Shown in pieces: positions 26,593-34,176 of a DNA stretch of 64,000 nucleotides (positions are counted from its first letter, which is position 1; each line of letters opens with the position of its first letter). The position numbers and the translations under genes are program-made. Below the pieces are notes generated by a model. The model searched no databases. It was not told where the DNA came from and worked only from the letters and a program-made list of their open reading frames with translations. Origin of the DNA: Actinomadura parmotrematis. GTDB taxonomy: Bacteria; Actinomycetota; Actinomycetes; Streptosporangiales; Streptosporangiaceae. The stretch lies in contig NZ_JAIBOA010000011.1 in the NCBI RefSeq assembly GCF_019458805.1, positions 183,249-247,248 on the forward strand, read 5' to 3'.

Positions 26593-27750
26593 GTGGTGAC
26601 CTACCTCGACCATGCGGCGACGACCCCGATGCTGCCCGAGGCCATCGCGGCGATGACCGCCGAACTGGCCGAGCTCGGCAACCCCTCGTCCCTGCACGCG
26701 GCCGGCCGCCGCGCGCGCCGGGTCGTCGAGGAGTCCCGCGAGCTGATCGCCGACGCGTTCGGCGCCCGGCCGAGCGAGGTGATCTTCACCTCGGGCGGCA
26801 CCGAGGCCGACAACCTCGCCGTCAAGGGCCTGTACTGGGCGGCCCGCGCCGCGGACCCCGGCCGCGTCCGGGTGCTGGCCTCGGCCGTCGAGCACCACGC
26901 CGTCCTGGACACCGTGCAGTGGCTCGGCGACCACGAGGGCGCCCGCGTCGAGTGGCTGCCGGTCGACGGGCTCGGCCGGGTGCGGCCCGGGACGCTGCGC
27001 GCCGCGATGGGCCCCGACGTCGCCCTGGTCACCGTCATGTGGGCCAACAACGAGGTCGGCACCGTGCAGCCGGTCGCCGAGCTCGCCGCGATCGCCGCCG
27101 AGCACGGCGTGCCCTTCCACACCGACGCGGTGCAGGCCGCGGGCGTCCTGCCGGTGTCGTTCGCGGCGTCCGGCGCGCGGGCCCTCACGCTGAGCGGCCA
27201 CAAGATCGGCGGCCCGCTCGGCGTCGGCGCGCTGCTGCTCGCCAAGGGCACCGACCCCGTCCCGGTGCTGCACGGCGGCGGCCAGGAGCGCGACGTCCGC
27301 TCGGGCACCCTGGACACCCCCGCGATCGCCGGGTTCGCCGCCGCCGTGCGGCTGTCGGCCGAGCGGCGCGCGGCCGAGGCGGCCCGCCTCGCCGGGCTGC
27401 GCGACGAGCTGATCGCCGCCGTCCGCGCCGCCGTCCCGGGCGCGGTGCTGAACGGCGACCCGGCCGACCGCTTGCCCGGCAACGCCCACTTCTCCTTCCC
27501 CGGCTGCGAGGGCGACGCCCTGCTGATGCTGCTGGACGCGCGCGGCATCGCCTGCTCCACCGGCTCGGCGTGCTCGGCCGGGGTGTCCCAGCCGAGCCAC
27601 GTGCTCCTCGCCATGGGCGCCGACCCCGCCCGCGCCCGGGGCTCGCTCCGCTTCACCCTCGGCCACACCTCCACCGGCGCCGACGTGGCGGCGCTCGCCG
27701 AGGCCATCGGGCCGGTCGTCGAGCGGGCCCGCCGCGCCGGGCTCGGCTGA
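26593..27750 (+). CDS. cysteine desulfurase (NifS/IscS family)
   Basis: 385 residues. YLDHAATTP at the start, the PLP lysine in LTLSGHKIGGPLGVGALL, the HTDAVQA segment and the catalytic cysteine loop ACSTGSACSAG are all present, identifying an active group-I NifS/IscS enzyme that takes sulfur from cysteine. With MnmA (31160) it would supply sulfur for 2-thiouridine in tRNA; it may also feed Fe-S assembly, though no isc/suf genes lie nearby. Two GTG codons (26593, 26596) compete as start; both fit a leaderless transcript. Confidence 0.94.
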   Translation: MVTYLDHAATTPMLPEAIAAMTAELAELGNPSSLHAAGRRARRVVEESRELIADAFGARPSEVIFTSGGTEADNLAVKGLYWAARAADPGRVRVLASAVEHHAVLDTVQWLGDHEGARVEWLPVDGLGRVRPGTLRAAMGPDVALVTVMWANNEVGTVQPVAELAAIAAEHGVPFHTDAVQAAGVLPVSFAASGARALTLSGHKIGGPLGVGALLLAKGTDPVPVLHGGGQERDVRSGTLDTPAIAGFAAAVRLSAERRAAEAARLAGLRDELIAAVRAAVPGAVLNGDPADRLPGNAHFSFPGCEGDALLMLLDARGIACSTGSACSAGVSQPSHVLLAMGADPARARGSLRFTLGHTSTGADVAALAEAIGPVVERARRAGLG

Positions 27751-27774
27751 GCCGGCCGGGACGGGACCCGCGGC

Positions 27775-28923
27775 TCAGCGCGCCGCGAACACCCCGATGC
27801 CGTTCGCGACGGGCCGCTCCCGCGAGTCGGAGGGATGGTTGCGGACGGTCGCGGCGCCCTCGCCGGGCAGCCGCACCACCATCGTGGACGAGCCGCCGCC
27901 GTCCAGCGCGACGCCGTCGTCGGCGTGCAGCCGCCGCAGCAGCGCGGCGGCGCCGGCGAGCGACAGGCCCTGCCCGGCGCCGCGCGCCCCGTCCACGACC
28001 GCCAGGTACACGCGGCGGCCGTCGGCGCTCACCCCGGCGACGGTGCGCGCCCGCCTCGGGGTGTCGGGGAGCCCGCCCAGCGGGGCGCCGTCGCGCAGCA
28101 CCGGCAGGCCGCCGAGCGCGAAGCGCGGCCGGACCCGGCCCGCGAGCCGGTAGGACACCGCGACGGGGTCGCCGACGCGCGCCGCCCGCAGCGGCGCCGC
28201 GCCGTCCTCCCGGCCGGCCAGCAGGACCGTCCCGGCCGGCAGCTCGCCGCCCGGGTCGGCGAGCCCCGTCACCCGGCCGCCGCGCACCGTCACCGCCGCC
28301 GTGTCGGGGGTGCAGTCCGCCCCGCGCCGCCGGTCGTCGCCGCAGAACGCGCGGGCGCGCGAGGCCGCGCCCCAGGCGGGCGTGAACACCCCGACGCCGC
28401 CGGCGGGCAGCGCGTACTGGTTCAGGCCCGCGACGGGCAGCCGCCGCCCGCCGATCCGCACCCTGCCGCGCAGCGCGAGCCGGAACACCCGGCCCCGGCC
28501 CGCCGCGTCCGTGCCGATCACGGTGTCGGCGGGCGCGCCGGCCGGCAGGTCCGGGCCGTAGCGCTGCCCGAGGGGCACCGGACCCTTGACGGGCACGCCG
28601 TTCGCGACCTCGGGGCCGACCGGGGCGCCCGTCGCCGGGACGCCGGGGTGCTGGCGCTCGCTGATGTGGAAGAAGTCGCCGTTGACGCCCGCGAGGGCCC
28701 CCGCCGCCCGCACCATCGCCGAGGTGGTGAGGCGGGACGCCACGCGCGGCGGCCGCAGCAGCCCGAGGCGGGCGCGGCGCAGGTCGACCTCCAGCACCGA
28801 GCCGCGCGCGCCGCCGAAGGCGAGCGGCCGCCACACCGCGCCCGGGGTGACCTGGCGGGCGTCCGGGACGGCCGGATGGGCGGGGGAGAGCAGGGACAGC
28901 GTCAGCACGGTTCGCAGGAGCAC
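27775..28923 (-). CDS. secreted phosphodiester glycosidase (NAGPA-type) family protein
   Basis: 382 residues. A short signal-like N-terminus (MLLRTVLTLSLLSPAHPAVPDA) suggests export. The family motif is LDGGGSSTMVV near the C-terminus, with GVNGDFF in the N-terminal part, as in NAGPA/DUF2233 proteins that cleave phosphodiester-linked GlcNAc; bacterial members probably act on cell-wall or polysaccharide phosphodiesters. GTG at 28923 has no strong ribosome-binding site. It is convergent with the cysteine desulfurase gene, only 24 bases away. Confidence 0.82.
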   Translation of the reverse strand: MLLRTVLTLSLLSPAHPAVPDARQVTPGAVWRPLAFGGARGSVLEVDLRRARLGLLRPPRVASRLTTSAMVRAAGALAGVNGDFFHISERQHPGVPATGAPVGPEVANGVPVKGPVPLGQRYGPDLPAGAPADTVIGTDAAGRGRVFRLALRGRVRIGGRRLPVAGLNQYALPAGGVGVFTPAWGAASRARAFCGDDRRRGADCTPDTAAVTVRGGRVTGLADPGGELPAGTVLLAGREDGAAPLRAARVGDPVAVSYRLAGRVRPRFALGGLPVLRDGAPLGGLPDTPRRARTVAGVSADGRRVYLAVVDGARGAGQGLSLAGAAALLRRLHADDGVALDGGGSSTMVVRLPGEGAATVRNHPSDSRERPVANGIGVFAAR

Positions 28924-29026
28924 CGGCCATCATGAGCTGCGGTTCCGTGATCCACATATGCCGTTTTACGCAAGTTTGACCTTCCGGTGGCCGGGCACAG
29001 CCCTGCCGTCTGAAGGAGGGGCTGGG

Positions 29027-29911
29027 ATGGCAGCGAACGTGGCGGGCAACGACGCCAAGCAGGCGGGCCGGCAGGCGGCCCACGAGGGCAAGCGGCAGGG
29101 CCACAAGGTCGCGTCGAGCAAGTGGTTCCACCGGTTCTCCCGCGCGGGGCTCGTCGCCCGCGGCGTGATCTACCTCCTGGTGGGCTGGCTCGCGCTGCAG
29201 ATCGCCTTCGGCGACAACGGCGAGCAGGCCGACAAGACGGGCGCGATGCAGACCATCGCCGAGAAGCCCGGCGGCACCGTCATGCTCTGGCTGGTGGTGA
29301 TCGGGTTCTTCGGCCTGGCGGCCTGGCGGTTCTCCGAGGCGGCCTTCGGGCAGCCCGTCGCCGACGGCGACAAGGCGACCAAGCGCCTGGCGTCCTTCGG
29401 CCGCGGGATCTTCTACACCGCCGGTTTCATCGGCATGCTGAGCTTCGTGCTCGGGCAGGGCGGCAAGTCCAGCAACGAGCAGTCGCAGAGCTGGTCGGCC
29501 AAGGCCATGGGCGAGCCCGGCGGCCGCTGGCTGGTGCTGCTCGTCGGCCTCGGCTTCGTCGCCTGGGGCGTCGGCAACATCGTCGGCGCGGTGCGCCGCA
29601 AGTTCCTGAAGAAGCTGAAGACGAACGAGATGAGCCCGACCGTCGAGAAGGTCGTCAAGGTCCTCGGCATCGTCGGGCGCGCCTCGCGCGGCCTGGTGTT
29701 CGGCAGCGTCGGGGCGTTCCTCGTCAACGCCGCCGTCCAGTTCGACCCGAAGAAGGCCAAGGGCTTGGACGGCACCCTGCGCGAGTTCGCGCAGACCCCC
29801 GCCGGCCCCTGGCTGCTCGTCGCCGTCGCGATCGGCGTGCTGATCTTCGGTGCCTACTCGTTCTGCGAGGCCCGCTGGCGCAAGGTCGAGGCCGCCGGCT
29901 CCGCCCACTGA
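29027..29911 (+). CDS. DUF1206 membrane protein
   Basis: 294 residues. Three repeats of a two-helix unit are visible, each beginning with an arginine-rich turn (FSRAGLVARGVIYLLVGWLAL; FGRGIFYTAGFIGML; VGRASRGLVFGSVGAFLV), which is the DUF1206 pattern of six membrane helices. Function unknown. The N-terminus is a charged Lys/Ala/Gly tail. GGAGGGG precedes ATG 29027. It is divergent from the NAGPA-type gene. Confidence 0.85.
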   Translation: MAANVAGNDAKQAGRQAAHEGKRQGHKVASSKWFHRFSRAGLVARGVIYLLVGWLALQIAFGDNGEQADKTGAMQTIAEKPGGTVMLWLVVIGFFGLAAWRFSEAAFGQPVADGDKATKRLASFGRGIFYTAGFIGMLSFVLGQGGKSSNEQSQSWSAKAMGEPGGRWLVLLVGLGFVAWGVGNIVGAVRRKFLKKLKTNEMSPTVEKVVKVLGIVGRASRGLVFGSVGAFLVNAAVQFDPKKAKGLDGTLREFAQTPAGPWLLVAVAIGVLIFGAYSFCEARWRKVEAAGSAH

Positions 29912-29931
29912 CGGGCCGGCCGGGACGCCAC

Positions 29932-29970
29932 CGCGAGCGCGCCACCCGCCCGGCGGGTGGCGCGCTCGCG
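29932..29970. terminator. bidirectional terminator hairpin
   Basis: A perfect 16-bp or longer GC stem (outer arms 29932-29947 and 29955-29970) stands between the convergent DUF1206 and DUF695-like genes. Confidence 0.75.
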
Positions 29971-29987
29971 TGCGATCACGGGTGCGG

Positions 29988-31061
29988 TCAGGGCCGGAAG
30001 GGGGCGAGCGCCCGCCAGCCCGGGTCGCTGACCGAGGCGACCTTGGCCTTGCCCTCGGGCCAGGCCGCGGCCATCTGGTCCAGCTCCGACACCGCCGCGG
30101 AGTCGGGGTCGGCGTACAGGTGGAAGACCTGGAGGCCGTCGCCGGTCTCGCGGACCGCGAGCACCGCCGCGGCCCCGAGCCGCGCCAGCCGCTCCTCGAA
30201 CTTGCGGAGCGCCTTGGCCGACGGCTCGACCGGCAGCCGGTCGGGGTTGGCGTGGGCGTAGGGCAGCGTCACCGCCACGTGCAGGTCGCAGAGCGGGTGG
30301 TCGGCCCGGTGCAGCGGGAACCGCGCCGCGATGCGGGACGGGTGCCCGCGCGGCGTGCGGCCCTCGCCGGTCAGCCAGGCCGGCTCGGCGAAGTCCTCGG
30401 TGACCTGCTCGACGACGGCCGGCAGCATCGCGGGCGGCAGCGCGTCGATCGGCGCCTCGGCGGCGACGGTGACCCGCCCGACCCAGCGCGCCACGTCGTC
30501 CTCGCCGAGCGCCCAGTCGAGCACGTGCGCGACGACCTGCGCCTGGAGCTCGTCGGGGACGAACAGGAAGTCGGGGTGGTAGCCGGCGATGTCGACGCGG
30601 CCGCGGGCCTGGTCGGCGCGCATGCCGAGCCGCACGTACTCCAGGTCGAACTCGTGGTCGCCGAGCACCAGCTCCTGCGCCAGCATCTCCGGGTCGGCCT
30701 GCCGCGCCGGGAAGTACCGCCAGCCGTCCGCTCCGCCGGGGGGCGCCGCGCGGCACCACCGCTCGGCGAGGCCGCGAAGGCCCGGGTCGCCGCCGCCGGT
30801 CACGGTGAGCGTCGGGGTGCGGCCGTCCGCGCCGCCGATCTCCCACTGCAGCTCCGGGTGGATCTTGTGGACCCGCAGGGTCAGCTCCTCCACCAGCTCG
30901 GTCGGCAGGCCGACCGGGGAGTCGGACGCCGCGGCGTCGCCGTCGGCGGCGAGGGCGGACTGGGCCGCCGGGCGGTTCGGCGCCCACCACTCCCAGAACT
31001 CGACGATGGCGGGCAGAGCGGCGGCGGACGAGGCCTCGCGAGGGCGGCGAAAGATTCCCAT
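29988..31061 (-). CDS. DUF695-like hypothetical protein
   Basis: About 357 residues, no signal peptide or membrane helix. The first part (ELVEELTLRVHKIHPELQWEIGGADG) is a conserved actinobacterial hypothetical region; the last ~110 residues, with LPYAHANPDRLP, KFEERLARLGAAAVLAVRETGDGLQVFHLYAD, resemble DUF695. Function unknown. Starts at ATG 31061 or 31073 are equally unsupported by a ribosome-binding site; I took the one giving MGIFRRP. It is divergent from mnmA. Confidence 0.75.
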   Translation of the reverse strand: MGIFRRPREASSAAALPAIVEFWEWWAPNRPAAQSALAADGDAAASDSPVGLPTELVEELTLRVHKIHPELQWEIGGADGRTPTLTVTGGGDPGLRGLAERWCRAAPPGGADGWRYFPARQADPEMLAQELVLGDHEFDLEYVRLGMRADQARGRVDIAGYHPDFLFVPDELQAQVVAHVLDWALGEDDVARWVGRVTVAAEAPIDALPPAMLPAVVEQVTEDFAEPAWLTGEGRTPRGHPSRIAARFPLHRADHPLCDLHVAVTLPYAHANPDRLPVEPSAKALRKFEERLARLGAAAVLAVRETGDGLQVFHLYADPDSAAVSELDQMAAAWPEGKAKVASVSDPGWRALAPFRP

Positions 31062-31144
31062 GGCGGGTGACATCGTACGCGCAAACCGCCGCTCGCCGTC
31101 CGCCGCCGCGCTTTACCGGAAGGCGCGGCACCCCCGGCGGCGCG

Positions 31145-31150
31145 TACCCT
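31145..31150 (+). promoter_or_regulatory. -10 box of mnmA, leaderless transcript
   Basis: TACCCT ends 9 bases before the ATG at 31160, and no Shine-Dalgarno sequence is present, pointing to a leaderless or nearly leaderless mRNA. Confidence 0.5.
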
Positions 31151-31159
31151 CGAAGACCT

Positions 31160-32242
31160 ATGACTCTCCGCGTACTCGCCGCCATGTCGGGCGGCGTCGA
31201 CTCGGCCGTGGCCGCCGCCCGCGCGGCCGAGGCCGGGCACGACGTCACCGGCGTGCACATGGCCCTGTCGAGCAACCCGCAGTCCTACCGGACCGGCGCG
31301 CGCGGCTGCTGCACCCTGGAGGACTCCCGGGACGCCCGCCGCGCCGCCGACGTCATCGGCATCCCGTTCTACGTGTGGGACCTCGCCGAACGCTTCCACC
31401 GGGACGTGGTCGAGGACTTCGTGAGCGAGTACGCCGCCGGCCGCACCCCGAACCCGTGCCTGCGCTGCAACGAGAAGATCAAGTTCGAGGCGCTGCTGGA
31501 CCGGGCCGTCGCGCTCGGCTTCGACGCCGTCTGCACCGGCCACTACGCCCGGCTCGCGGACGGCGTGCTGCGCCGCGGCGTCGACGAGGGCAAGGACCAG
31601 TCCTACGTCCTCGCCGTCTGCACTCCCGAGCAGCTGTCGCGGGCGCTGTTCCCGCTCGGCGACACCACCAAGGCCGGCATCCGCGCCGAGGCCGCCCGGC
31701 GCGGCCTCACCGTCGCCGACAAGCCCGACAGCCACGACATCTGCTTCATCGCCGACGGCGACACCCGCGGGTTCCTCGCCGAGCGCCTCGGCGCCGAGCC
31801 CGGCCCGATCGTGGACGCCTCCGGGGAGGTGCTCGGCGAGCACGAGGGCGCCTACGGCTTCACCGTCGGGCAGCGCAAGGGCCTCCGCCTCGGCCGCCCC
31901 GCGGCCGACGGGCGGCCCCGCTACGTCCTCGACATCTCGCCGGTGACCAACACCGTCACCGTCGGCCCCCGCGAGGCCCTGGACGTCCGGGAGATCGTCA
32001 CCGAACGGCCGGTGTGGCTCGGCGCGGCTCCCGGCGGCCGGTTCGGCTGCCAGGTGCAGTTGCGCGCCCACGGCGAGGTGTACGACTGCGTCGCCGGGTT
32101 CCGCGACGGCGGCGACGGGCTGGTGATCAGCCTGGCGCGGCCCGCCCGCGGCATCGCGCCCGGCCAGGCGGCCGTACTGTACGCGGGGGACCGCGTGCTC
32201 GGCTCGGCGACGATCGCCGAGGCCGCCCGCGTGTCCGCCTGA
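31160..32242 (+). CDS. mnmA: tRNA-specific 2-thiouridylase MnmA
   Basis: 360 residues. The PP-loop SGGVDSAVAA binds ATP; the two catalytic cysteines sit in NPCLRCN and HDICFI, and TGHYAR plus KDQSYVL complete the family signature. It adds sulfur at C2 of the wobble uridine in tRNA-Lys, -Glu and -Gln, using sulfur from a cysteine desulfurase. The ATG at 31160 starts the standard N-terminus. The LLM oxidoreductase gene follows 30 bases downstream and the unit probably continues into the MetE-like gene. Confidence 0.96.
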   Translation: MTLRVLAAMSGGVDSAVAAARAAEAGHDVTGVHMALSSNPQSYRTGARGCCTLEDSRDARRAADVIGIPFYVWDLAERFHRDVVEDFVSEYAAGRTPNPCLRCNEKIKFEALLDRAVALGFDAVCTGHYARLADGVLRRGVDEGKDQSYVLAVCTPEQLSRALFPLGDTTKAGIRAEAARRGLTVADKPDSHDICFIADGDTRGFLAERLGAEPGPIVDASGEVLGEHEGAYGFTVGQRKGLRLGRPAADGRPRYVLDISPVTNTVTVGPREALDVREIVTERPVWLGAAPGGRFGCQVQLRAHGEVYDCVAGFRDGGDGLVISLARPARGIAPGQAAVLYAGDRVLGSATIAEAARVSA

Positions 32243-32272
32243 GCAGCCCCGCACCTGTGTAAGGAGTCCCAC

Positions 32273-33091
32273 GTGGAGTTCGGTGTCTCGACGTTCGTGA
32301 CCGACGACGGGATCGGCCCCGCGCCGCTCGGCCGCGCCCTGGAGGAGCGCGGCTTCGGCGCGCTGTTCCTGGCCGAGCACACCCACATCCCGGCGAGCCG
32401 CGAGTCCCCGTGGCCCGGCGGCGCCGAGCTGCCCCGCCAGTACTACCGGACGCTCGACCCGTTCGTGGCGCTCACCGCCGCCGCCACCGTCACCGAGCGC
32501 CTGATCGTCGGCACCGGCATCGCGCTGGTGGTCCAGCGCGACCCGATCGTGCTGGCCAAGGAGGTCGCCTCCCTCGACCTGGTCTCCGGCGGGCGGGCGC
32601 AGCTCGGCGTCGGCGCCGGCTGGAACCGCGAGGAGATGCGCAACCACGGCACCGAGCCGAAGACCCGGATGCGGCTGCTGCGCGAGCGGGTCCTCGCCGT
32701 CAAGGAGCTGTGGACGGCCGAGAAGGCCGAGTTCCACGGCGAGTTCGTCGACTTCGACCCCGTCTTCTCCTACCCCAAGCCCGTCCAGGACCCGCACCCG
32801 CCGGTCCTCGTCGGCGGCAGCGGCCCCACCACCTTCGACCGGGTGATCGAGTTCGGCGACGGCTGGATGCCCATCCACGGCCGCGGCACCGACGGGCTGG
32901 CCGGCCAGATCGCCGAGCTGCGCGACCGGGCCGGGCGCCGCGTCCCGGTCACGGTGTTCGGCGTCGTGCCGAAGGCCGAGAACGTCGCCGCCCTCACCGA
33001 CGCCGGCGTGGACCGCGTCCTGTTCAACCTGCCGACCGAGCCCGAGGACGCCACCCTCGCCCGCCTCGACACGATGGCGGCCCTCCTGTGA
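32273..33091 (+). CDS. LLM-class F420-dependent oxidoreductase
   Basis: 272 residues. The luciferase-like TIM-barrel features are LGRALEERGFGALFLAEHTHIP, TERLIVGTGIALVVQRDPIVLAKEVASLDLVSGGRAQLGVGAGWNREE and GDGWMPI. Actinobacterial members of this type use coenzyme F420 and reduce or oxidise small molecules; the substrate is unknown. GTG 32273 follows AAGGAG at good spacing. Its TGA overlaps the GTG of the MetE-like gene by 4 bases. Confidence 0.92.
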   Translation: MEFGVSTFVTDDGIGPAPLGRALEERGFGALFLAEHTHIPASRESPWPGGAELPRQYYRTLDPFVALTAAATVTERLIVGTGIALVVQRDPIVLAKEVASLDLVSGGRAQLGVGAGWNREEMRNHGTEPKTRMRLLRERVLAVKELWTAEKAEFHGEFVDFDPVFSYPKPVQDPHPPVLVGGSGPTTFDRVIEFGDGWMPIHGRGTDGLAGQIAELRDRAGRRVPVTVFGVVPKAENVAALTDAGVDRVLFNLPTEPEDATLARLDTMAALL

Positions 33092-34092
33092 CCGGCTACC
33101 CCTGGGGGCCGGGCACCGCGACCGGCGTCGGGTCCTACCCCGGCACCGACGCCGCCGAGGCGCTGCGGATCGTCCTCGGCGAGCTGCCCGAGCTGCCGCA
33201 CCTGCCCGAGCTGCCCGCGCGCGGCCCCGGCGCCGACATGATCGGACGCTCGGCGGGGCTGCTCGTCGAGCTGCCCGTCCGGGTCGAGCCGTCCGGCTGG
33301 CGGTTCGCCGACCGGCCCGGCCGCGACACCCGCCGCGCCCTCGACTGGATGGCCCGCGACCTCGACGCGCTGGAGGAGCAGGCGGGCGGGCACGACGGCC
33401 CCCTCAAGATCCAGGTGGCGGGGCCGTGGACGCTGGCGGCGTCCATCGAGATGCCGAACGGCGAGCGGGCGCTGAAGGACCCGGGCGCCGTCCGCGACCT
33501 CACCGCCTCGCTCGCCGAGGGCGTCGCCCGCCACGTCGCCGAGGTGAAGCGCCGGCTGCCCGCCGCGACCCTGCTGCTCCAGCTCGACGAGCCGTCGCTG
33601 CCCGCCGTCCTCGCCGGCGCGGTGCCGACGGCGAGCGGCTTCTCGCGGCTGCGGCCGGTCGAGGCGCCGATCGCCGAGGAGGGCCTCCGGCAGGTGATCG
33701 GGAAGGCGGGCGAGGTGTTCCCGCTCGTGCACTGCTGCGCGCGGCGCGTCCCGTACGCGCTGCTGCGCGGCGCGGGCGCGCGCGGCATCTCCGTCGACCT
33801 CGCGCTGGTGCCCGAGCGCGACGACGACGCGGTGGGCGAGGCGATCGACGCCGGCGTCGCGCTGTTCCTCGGCGCCGTCCCGGCGACCGACGCCGCGCTG
33901 CCGCCGCTCGCGGCGACCGCCGCGCCCGTCCGCGAGCTCTGGCGCCGCCTCGGGTTCCCGGCCGCGCAGCTCGGCCGCCAGGTCGTCGTCACGCCCGCCT
34001 GCGGCCTCGCCGGCGCCTCGCCCCGGCACGTGCGGGCGGCGCTCGGGCGCAGCCGCGAGGCCGCCCGGATGCTCTACGAAGCCGCCGAATAG
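33088..34092 (+). CDS. cobalamin-independent methionine synthase-like protein (MetE C-terminal domain only)
   Basis: 334 residues against about 750 for full MetE. Only the catalytic barrel is present: GSYPGTD near the start, LDEPSLPAV mid-protein, and the likely zinc ligands in LVHCCARR and TPACGLAG. Such short proteins occur next to ligA in many actinomycetes; their methyl donor and acceptor are not established. Start GTG 33088 overlaps the previous stop (GTGA), implying translational coupling with the LLM oxidoreductase gene. Confidence 0.85.
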   Translation: MTGYPWGPGTATGVGSYPGTDAAEALRIVLGELPELPHLPELPARGPGADMIGRSAGLLVELPVRVEPSGWRFADRPGRDTRRALDWMARDLDALEEQAGGHDGPLKIQVAGPWTLAASIEMPNGERALKDPGAVRDLTASLAEGVARHVAEVKRRLPAATLLLQLDEPSLPAVLAGAVPTASGFSRLRPVEAPIAEEGLRQVIGKAGEVFPLVHCCARRVPYALLRGAGARGISVDLALVPERDDDAVGEAIDAGVALFLGAVPATDAALPPLAATAAPVRELWRRLGFPAAQLGRQVVVTPACGLAGASPRHVRAALGRSREAARMLYEAAE

Positions 34093-34095
34093 TTC

Positions 34096-34142
34096 CGGTA
34101 CCGGACGCCGCCCCGGAGATCGATCCCGGGGTGGCGTACCGG
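34096..34142 (+). terminator. imperfect terminator hairpin before ligA
   Basis: CCGGTA pairs with TACCGG and, inside, CGCC-x-CCCCGG pairs with CCGGGG-x-GGCG around a loop centred near 34,122. It lies between the MetE-like gene and the ligA promoter. Confidence 0.5.
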
Positions 34143-34164
34143 CCGGAATGTCGGTGGGGCGCGC

Positions 34165-34170
34165 GACAAT
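34165..34170 (+). promoter_or_regulatory. -10 box of ligA, leaderless transcript
   Basis: GACAAT ends 6 bases before ATG 34177, so the transcript probably starts at or next to the A of the start codon. Confidence 0.5.
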
Positions 34171-34176
34171 GGGGGC